A stretch of 64,000 nucleotides of DNA, from positions 806,001 through 870,000 of the forward strand of contig NZ_MDEN01000069.1 of NCBI RefSeq assembly GCF_001705435.1, written 5' to 3'. The notes beneath the pieces are model-generated. The model did not search any database, was not told the DNA's origin, and saw only the letters and a list, made by a program, of their open reading frames with translations. A program made the position numbers and the translations under genes. This document shows, piece by piece, positions 58,868-64,000 of this stretch. How positions within the stretch are numbered: the first letter of the stretch is position 1; each line of letters starts with the position of its first letter. This DNA comes from Pseudomonas graminis. GTDB taxonomy: Bacteria > Pseudomonadota > Gammaproteobacteria > Pseudomonadales > Pseudomonadaceae.

Positions 58868-59862
58868 TGGCATTCACCGACCGACTGCTCGACGCCTGGT
58901 ACAACGGCCATCCGGCGCTGGTGCTGCTGCGCCCGCTCGAATGCCTGTACCGGCGCGTGGTGAACCGCAAACGCGCGCGTTTTCTCGCCGGGCAGGGCAG
59001 CATTTATAAAGCGCCTGTTCCGGTCGTGGTCGTCGGCAATATCACCATTGGCGGCACCGGCAAGACGCCGCTGATTCTGTGGATGATCGACCATTGCCGG
59101 GCGCGCGGACTGCGCGTCGGTGTGGTCAGTCGCGGTTACGGCGCCAAACCGCCGAGCCTGCCTTGGCGCGTACGGCCGCAACAAGCTGCCGAGCATGCGG
59201 GCGATGAACCGCTGCTGATCGTCAACCGCACCGGCGTGCCATTGATGATCGACCCAGACCGCTCGCAGGCCGTGCGCGCCTTGCTGGCTGAACAGCCCCT
59301 CGATCTCATTCTCTCGGACGACGGCCTGCAGCACTATCGCCTGAACCGCGACCTCGAACTGGTGCTGATCGATGCCGTCCGCGGCCTTGGCAATCGCCGC
59401 TGCCTGCCGGCGGGCCCGTTGCGCGAACCGGTCGAGCGGCTGCAAAGCGTGGATGCGCTGCTGTACAACGGCGCGGGCTCCGAACGCGAAGACGGCTTCG
59501 GGTTTCAACTCAAGCCCTCGGCGCTGGTCAACCTGGTCAGCGGTGAACGCCGGCCGGTCGATCATTTCCCGCCGGGGCAGCAGGTCCACGCGGTGGCCGG
59601 TATCGGTAATCCGCAACGTTTCTTCAACACCCTCGAAGGACTACACTGGCGGCCTGTTCCACATGCGTTCGCCGACCACGCCGTGTTCAGCGCCCAGGCC
59701 CTGTCGTTTACCCCGGCATTGCCCGTGGTCATGACCGAGAAGGACGCCGTCAAATGCGCGTCCTTTGCCGCGTCGGACTGGTGGTACCTGGCCGTGGAAG
59801 CGGTGCCTTCGCCGGCGTTCGTCAGTTGGTTCGATTCGCAGTTAACCCGTCTTTTGCCATGA
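58867..59862 (+). CDS. lpxK: tetraacyldisaccharide 4'-kinase LpxK
   Basis: A 331-residue membrane-associated kinase that phosphorylates the 4' position of the lipid A precursor. The P-loop is VVVGNITIGGTGKTPL (about 57-72). Other blocks are VGVVSRGYGA, AGDEPLLI and LILSDDGLQHYRLNRDLELVLIDAVRGLGN. The start shares a base with the exbD stop. Genes for lipid A, Kdo and murein precursor synthesis follow in the same orientation. It is essential in lipopolysaccharide-making bacteria. Confidence 0.96.
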   Translation: MAFTDRLLDAWYNGHPALVLLRPLECLYRRVVNRKRARFLAGQGSIYKAPVPVVVVGNITIGGTGKTPLILWMIDHCRARGLRVGVVSRGYGAKPPSLPWRVRPQQAAEHAGDEPLLIVNRTGVPLMIDPDRSQAVRALLAEQPLDLILSDDGLQHYRLNRDLELVLIDAVRGLGNRRCLPAGPLREPVERLQSVDALLYNGAGSEREDGFGFQLKPSALVNLVSGERRPVDHFPPGQQVHAVAGIGNPQRFFNTLEGLHWRPVPHAFADHAVFSAQALSFTPALPVVMTEKDAVKCASFAASDWWYLAVEAVPSPAFVSWFDSQLTRLLP

Positions 59863-59879
59863 CTCGCTCAGGATCTCTT

Positions 59880-60065
59880 ATGGACACCAAATTGCTCGAC
59901 ATTCTTGCCTGCCCGATCTGCAAGGGTCCGCTCAAGCTCAGCGCCGACAAAACCGAGCTGATCAGCAAAGGCGCCGGCCTTGCCTACCCGATCCGCGACG
60001 GCATCCCGGTGATGCTGGAGAGCGAAGCGCGCACCCTCACCACCGACGAGCGTCTGGACAAATGA
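59880..60065 (+). CDS. ycaR: Trm112-family protein YcaR
   Basis: A 61-residue Trm112-like protein with LLDILACPICKGPL at the N-terminus. Only one CxxC pair (Cys11, Cys14) is present, so the second half of a classic four-cysteine zinc site is missing, as is usual in bacterial YcaR. The C-terminal AYPIRDGIPVMLESEAR is canonical. Its stop overlaps kdsB by four bases. The function is not established. Confidence 0.92.
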   Translation: MDTKLLDILACPICKGPLKLSADKTELISKGAGLAYPIRDGIPVMLESEARTLTTDERLDK

Positions 60066-60826
60066 CCGCAGCGTTTACCGTTGTCATTCCGGCGCGCTAT
60101 GGGTCGAGTCGCTTTCCCGGCAAGCCGCTGAAAACCATCGCCGGCAAGCCGATGATCCAGCACGTCTGGGAACAGGCGCGCAAAAGCAGCGCAGAGCGTG
60201 TCGTGGTTGCCACTGACGATCAGCGCATCGTCGAGGCCTGCCAGGCGTTCGGCGCCGAAGTACTGATGACACGCGACGACCACAATTCCGGGACCGATCG
60301 CCTGGCTGAAGTCGCCGCCCAGCTGGGTCTGGCCGACGACGCCATCGTGGTCAACGTCCAGGGCGACGAACCGATGATCCCGCCGGCCGTGATCGATCAG
60401 GTTGCCGACAACCTCGCCGCACACCCTGAAGCGCGCATGTCGACCCTCGCCGAGCCGATCGAGGACGTGGCATCGCTGTTCAATCCCAACGTGGTCAAGG
60501 TCTGCTCGGACCTTAGTGGCCTGGCCCTTACCTTCAGCCGCGCGCCGCTGCCCTGGGCTCGCGATGCGCTGGCGAAGTCCCGCGACGTACTGCCGGAAGG
60601 CGTGCCGTACCGCCGTCACATCGGCATCTATGCCTACCGCGCCGGGTTCCTCCACGATTTCGTCAGCTGGGGTCCTTGCTGGCTGGAAAACACCGAAAAC
60701 CTGGAGCAATTGCGTGCGCTCTGGCATGGCGTGCGCATCCATGTGGCGGACGCCCTTGAAGCGCCACCGGCCGGCGTCGACACCGCTGAAGACCTGGAAC
60801 GCGTTCGTCGTCTGCTGGAGGTGTGA
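60062..60826 (+). CDS. kdsB: 3-deoxy-manno-octulosonate cytidylyltransferase KdsB
   Basis: A 254-residue enzyme that activates Kdo as CMP-Kdo for lipopolysaccharide assembly. The nucleotide-binding N-terminus is VVIPARYGSSRFPGKPLKTIAGKPMIQHVWE. DHNSGTDRLAEVA and VVNVQGDEPMIPPAVI (metal-binding Asp) and RHIGIYAYRAGFL are present. The length is typical. The start overlaps ycaR. murB begins 46 bases after its stop, without the phosphatase gene found there in PAO1. Confidence 0.96.
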   Translation: MTAAFTVVIPARYGSSRFPGKPLKTIAGKPMIQHVWEQARKSSAERVVVATDDQRIVEACQAFGAEVLMTRDDHNSGTDRLAEVAAQLGLADDAIVVNVQGDEPMIPPAVIDQVADNLAAHPEARMSTLAEPIEDVASLFNPNVVKVCSDLSGLALTFSRAPLPWARDALAKSRDVLPEGVPYRRHIGIYAYRAGFLHDFVSWGPCWLENTENLEQLRALWHGVRIHVADALEAPPAGVDTAEDLERVRRLLEV

Positions 60827-60872
60827 TGAGCATGGGTCTGGCCGTTCTTCCACTGTTTTCGCGGATGCACCC

Positions 60873-61892
60873 ATGACGCTGAATGTACAGCACGACGTGC
60901 CACTCGAGCCCTACAACACGTTCGGCGTGGCGGTGCGCGCCCGGCGATTTGCCGAGGCGTTCAGCGACGACGACGTGCGCGAGGCCTTGGCGTATTCGTC
61001 TGGCCACGACGTGCCGCTGATGGTCATCGGCGGCGGCAGTAACTTGCTGCTGACCCGTGATGTCGACGCCCTCGTGTTGCGCATGGCCAACCGTGGCATC
61101 CGCATCACCCATGAGGACTGCGGCGGCGCCATTGTTGAAGCGGAGGCGGGCGAGCCCTGGCATCCTTTCGTGCTGGACACCCTCGCCAAGGGGCTGGCCG
61201 GGCTGGAAAACCTCAGCCTGATCCCCGGCACCGTCGGCGCTGCACCGATGCAAAACATCGGCGCTTACGGCGTTGAGCTCAAGGATGTTTTCCACAGCCT
61301 GACCGCGATGGATCGACACAGCGGCGAGCTGCGGGAATTTACCCTGGCTGACTGCGAATTCGGTTATCGAGACAGCCTGTTCAAGCGTCAGCCAAACCGT
61401 TGGCTGATCCTGCGGGTTCGCTTCAAGCTCAGCTATTCTGCGAGTCTGCATCTGGACTACGGTCCGGTGCGGCAGCGGCTGGAAGAGCAGGGCATCAAAG
61501 AACCTTCGCCGATGCACGTGAGTCGGGCGATCTGCGCCATTCGCAGCGAAAAACTGCCGGACCCCGCGACGCTGGGCAATGCGGGGAGCTTCTTCAAGAA
61601 CCCGCTGGTGTCCGCTGAGCAGGTTGCCGTGATCAAACTCACGCACCCTGGCGTGGTCGGCTACCCTCAGGCCGATGGCCAAGTAAAGCTGGCTGCCGGC
61701 TGGTTGATCGAGCAGGCGGGCTGGAAAGGCTTTCGTGACGGCGACGCCGGCGTCCATGCGTTGCAGTCGCTGGTGCTGGTCAACTATGGCGAAGCATCCG
61801 GCGGACAGTTGCTCGGCCTCGCGCAGCGGATTCAGGCGGACATTCTGGAGCGCTTCGGTGTTGCGCTGGAAATGGAACCCAACCTTTATTGA
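60873..61892 (+). CDS. murB: UDP-N-acetylenolpyruvoylglucosamine reductase MurB
   Basis: A 339-residue type I MurB, FAD-dependent reductase forming UDP-N-acetylmuramic acid. The N-terminal FAD domain has YNTFGVAVRARRF, LMVIGGGSNLLLT and LIPGTVGAAPMQNIGAYGVE. The substrate domain has YRDSLFK, GNAGSFFKNPLV (Ser donating a proton) and KLAAGWLIEQAGWKG. The ATG at MTLNVQHD is the conserved start; the longer in-frame reading runs through kdsB in another frame and is rejected. It is the last cell-envelope gene of the row. Confidence 0.96.
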   Translation: MTLNVQHDVPLEPYNTFGVAVRARRFAEAFSDDDVREALAYSSGHDVPLMVIGGGSNLLLTRDVDALVLRMANRGIRITHEDCGGAIVEAEAGEPWHPFVLDTLAKGLAGLENLSLIPGTVGAAPMQNIGAYGVELKDVFHSLTAMDRHSGELREFTLADCEFGYRDSLFKRQPNRWLILRVRFKLSYSASLHLDYGPVRQRLEEQGIKEPSPMHVSRAICAIRSEKLPDPATLGNAGSFFKNPLVSAEQVAVIKLTHPGVVGYPQADGQVKLAAGWLIEQAGWKGFRDGDAGVHALQSLVLVNYGEASGGQLLGLAQRIQADILERFGVALEMEPNLY

Positions 61893-61951
61893 CCGGCTGC
61901 GTCGTCTTCCGGTCTGAGCGCCACTTCGCCTGTACTCAGTGAGGGTTGAGC

Positions 61952-62548
61952 ATGAGTGAAACCCTGTGTGCCATCGTGCTGGCAGCGGGTCTCGGCAGCC
62001 GCTACCGAGCGGTTGCCGGTCAGCACCGCAACAAGCTGCTGGCGCAATGCCTCGGGCGTGACGGCACGGAGCGTTCGGTGCTGGAGCAGGTGCTGGTCAA
62101 CGTCAGCGCCCTTGCCGATAAAACCGTCCTGCTGACCCGAGCCGATTACTGCAGTGTGGCCGAGTTGGGCCTGCGCCATGGCTATGAAGTGGTGGTGCTG
62201 GATTCCCCCGGCATGGGCGACAGCATCGCCGCTGCCGTTTCCGCCGAGCCCGCCCATCGCGGCTGGCTGATTGCCTTGGGCGACATGCCCTTCATTCATG
62301 CTGACACACTCGAACGCGTGGCCCGCTCGGTGGAAGACGGCGCCATCAGCGTGCCGGTCCATGCCGGACAGTATGGGCATCCCGTCGCCTTTGGTCGTGC
62401 GTTCGGGCCAGCGCTCATGGCACTGGCCGGGGAGAAGGGCGCCAAGCGGCTTTTCCAGGGTGCGCGCATCAAGGAAATCGAGGTCGACGACCCGGGTGTG
62501 TTATGGGATGTGGACGTGCCTGCGGCGTTGACCTTTCAACCGCGGTGA
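61952..62548 (+). CDS. MocA-type molybdenum-cofactor nucleotidyltransferase-like protein
   Basis: A 198-residue NTP-transferase with the MobA/MocA fold: CAIVLAAGLGSRYRAVAGQHRNKLLAQ at the N-terminus, LDSPGMGDSIAAAV, and the metal-binding GDMPF of WLIALGDMPFIHADTL. The C-terminal DPGVLWDVDVPAAL is also family-like. MocA makes molybdopterin cytosine dinucleotide for xanthine-dehydrogenase-type enzymes; no such enzyme lies nearby, so specificity is unproven. The ATG at MSETLC has GAGGG upstream. It lies between murB and rne. Confidence 0.82.
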   Translation: MSETLCAIVLAAGLGSRYRAVAGQHRNKLLAQCLGRDGTERSVLEQVLVNVSALADKTVLLTRADYCSVAELGLRHGYEVVVLDSPGMGDSIAAAVSAEPAHRGWLIALGDMPFIHADTLERVARSVEDGAISVPVHAGQYGHPVAFGRAFGPALMALAGEKGAKRLFQGARIKEIEVDDPGVLWDVDVPAALTFQPR

Positions 62549-62600
62549 TCTCAACCCGGCCGAACCGCCCTCCATGCCGCGGTCCTGACCGTCAAGCACA

Positions 62601-62636
62601 AAAAAGCCCCACCTGCTCACACAGGTGGGGCTTTTT
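62601..62636. terminator. bidirectional terminator between MocA-like gene and rne
   Basis: A perfect 15-bp stem including A and T tails (AAAAAGCCCCACCTG at 62601-62615 and its complement at 62622-62636) has loop CTCACA. It serves both convergent genes. Confidence 0.93.
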
Positions 62637-62648
62637 GGTCACGGCCGA

Positions 62649-64000
62649 TTAAACGAGCGGTTTAGGCTCATCCGAGGCTTGCGCCTCTTTCTGCTGACGC
62701 TCGGCTTCCAGACGACGGCGGCGCACTTCACGAGGATCGTTCGGTGCACGGCCATTGCTGGCAACCGGCAGCGCAGGCGCCTCTTCAGCGACAGGTTCTG
62801 CAACCGGCGCCTGAGGAGGTTCGACCGCCACTGGCGCGGCGACGATCTCCGGTGCCGCGGTCTGAGCAGCTGCTTCGACAGCTGGCGCAATGACCGGTTC
62901 AGCGACCACTGGCTGCTGAGCAACGGGCTCGACGGCTTTCGGCGCTTCGATTGCCGGCGCCTTGGCGTGCTCTGGCTCTGCGGCCTGAGCCGGTTCAGTA
63001 ATCTGAACAAGCTCAGGTGCCTTGGCAGGCTCGGCAGCCTGAACAGGCTCAGCCGCTTTGACAGGCTCAACGACGTGAACCGGCTCAGCGACGGCTACCT
63101 CAACCGCCTCATGCTCCAGCGCAGGAGTTGGCATAAACGCAGGGGCTTCCACAACCGCTGGCGCTTCAACAGCGACCGGGATCTCGGCACTGGCTGGCGC
63201 GTCGGTCGACTCGGCTTCAGCGGCTGCTTTCACCTGACGCTCGAACGGGCTCAACGAGGCGTCGAAGGTTGCCACTTCCACTTCCGGCATCACCGAACGC
63301 TTGGCTTCAGGCGCAGGGGTTTCGACAACCGGCGCTTCAGGCGCTGCTTCGGAGACCTGAGCGACAGGTGCCGCTTCAGTTGCGCTGGCTTCAACGGGCG
63401 TGTTCGCACGTTCAGCCTGGCGGTGGGCATCGGCTTCGGCGGTGGCGCTGATGACGCGCTCCGCTACAGCAGCAACGCTTGCACTGGCGGCAACGTTGCC
63501 ACGGTCAGCGTTCGCGTGCACTTCGTCACGGGATTCATGACCCGGCTCGCTGCCTTCGCCGTGGAGTGCTTCAGAACCTTCCGAACCCTCAACGCCTTCG
63601 CTGCCTTCGATTTCATTACCGTTGGCATCACGTTGACGCTCGCGACGGTTGCTGCGACGACGCTGACCGCGTGAACGACGACGAGGGCGATCGCCTTCGG
63701 CGTGCTCCTGGTTGTCATCCTGTTGCTCTTCGGTGGTCAGCAGGGTTTCGTCTTCGGCAGCCACTGCAGCCTGCTCGTTCCGTGGTTGACGCTCTTCACG
63801 GGGTGCACGCGGCTGACGCTCTTCACGCGGGGCGCGCTCAGGGCGTTCTTCGCGGGGCAGGTTGACAGCCGGTGCGGCGTCGATCGGCTCACGCAGTTCA
63901 CGCACACGCTCTTCACGCGGCTTGCGGTCTTCACGCCCGGCACGTGGCTGACGCTCTTCGCGAGGAGCACGGGCTGCACGCTCTTCGCGCGGTGCAGTGG
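62649..64000 (-). CDS. rne: ribonuclease E, C-terminal part (gene continues beyond window)
   Basis: About 450 residues of the C-terminal half of RNase E, the degradosome scaffold; the catalytic N-terminal half lies beyond the right edge. The visible part begins in a repeated Arg/Glu-rich stretch (units like APREERQPR). Then come RRRSRGQRRRSNRRERQR (arginine-rich RNA-binding), a long Ala/Pro/Val/Glu low-complexity linker, and a conserved tail NGRAPNDPREVRRRRLEAER ending EPKPLV. The tail probably binds degradosome partners. A GTG-initiated start at 63905 is not real: the frame stays open to the edge. Identity is supported by synteny with murB, as in PAO1 from memory. Confidence 0.9.
   Translation of the reverse strand, partial: TAPREERAARAPREERQPRAGREDRKPREERVRELREPIDAAPAVNLPREERPERAPREERQPRAPREERQPRNEQAAVAAEDETLLTTEEQQDDNQEHAEGDRPRRRSRGQRRRSNRRERQRDANGNEIEGSEGVEGSEGSEALHGEGSEPGHESRDEVHANADRGNVAASASVAAVAERVISATAEADAHRQAERANTPVEASATEAAPVAQVSEAAPEAPVVETPAPEAKRSVMPEVEVATFDASLSPFERQVKAAAEAESTDAPASAEIPVAVEAPAVVEAPAFMPTPALEHEAVEVAVAEPVHVVEPVKAAEPVQAAEPAKAPELVQITEPAQAAEPEHAKAPAIEAPKAVEPVAQQPVVAEPVIAPAVEAAAQTAAPEIVAAPVAVEPPQAPVAEPVAEEAPALPVASNGRAPNDPREVRRRRLEAERQQKEAQASDEPKPLV

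Noticed and set aside
60827..60872. Short frame MSMGLAVLPLFSRMHP between kdsB and murB as a phosphatase remnant
   Set aside because: It has none of the CxGNxCRS phosphatase motif and is too short to support homology.
63905..64000. GTG at 63905 as the start of an independent gene
   Set aside because: The reading frame continues open to the window edge with the same Arg/Glu repeats, so it is internal to rne.

Overview
The window is chromosomal DNA of a Pseudomonas species, most likely of the fluorescens/syringae side of the genus. The evidence is the high-GC coding style with frequent GTG starts, the paired earP and efp genes with the rhamnosylatable Arg32 in EF-P, dispersed Pseudomonas-type REP palindromes (core GTAGGACCGGCTT/AGCCGGGAAG), and gene order that, from memory, follows P. 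aeruginosa PAO1 PA2811-PA2852 in blocks and PA2976-PA2985 at the right end. Both edges cut genes: a DUF202 membrane protein on the left and RNase E (rne) on the right. I see no phage, integrase, transposase gene, rRNA or CRISPR array.

Left part (1-22 kb): two DUF202 membrane proteins; a leftward seven-gene operon with a GntR/FCD regulator, two Dpp/Opp ATPases, a periplasmic peptide-binding protein, two permeases and a cytosolic gamma-glutamyltransferase, which reads as an uptake-and-hydrolysis pathway for gamma-glutamyl peptides; an aldo/keto reductase; small conserved proteins; a Gre-family factor; earP-efp; a secreted HSL-type esterase; ohr/ohrR for organic hydroperoxides; a TSUP exporter; LysR, DUF1127 and YcaQ-type genes; class II DAHP synthase; a spermidine-synthase-like protein; and a crotonase.

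Middle part (23-36 kb): a DEAD-box helicase with a long leader; a repeat-rich segment holding a roughly 400-bp tandem duplication that includes a second, truncated 3' end of ygiD; tpm; htpX; alaA; and a redox-repair cluster (msrB, glutathione peroxidase, a SagS-like hybrid kinase, a DUF815 ATPase and free-methionine sulfoxide reductase msrC). A strong promoter then drives a duplicated tRNA-Glu/tRNA-Gly array.

The stretch from the tRNAs to about 48.5 kb looks accessory. It holds a sulfonate-type binding protein, a 3-mercaptopropionate dioxygenase plus four-domain rhodanese operon with a divergent LysR gene, a three-gene cassette of unknown function (TPR-like protein, PcfJ-like protein, DUF1266 protein), a class II aldolase gene broken by two small insertions, a flavin sulfonate monooxygenase-like gene, and a repeat-filled gap. 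Sulfur metabolism is a common thread here.

Right part (48.5-64 kb): conserved PA2817/PA2816-like genes, fadE, a GST, the YadGH ABC exporter, then the envelope block DUF2062, comEC, exbB, exbD, lpxK, ycaR, kdsB, murB, a MocA-type nucleotidyltransferase, and the C-terminal part of RNase E. Many operon genes overlap by 1-4 bases, so translational coupling is common.
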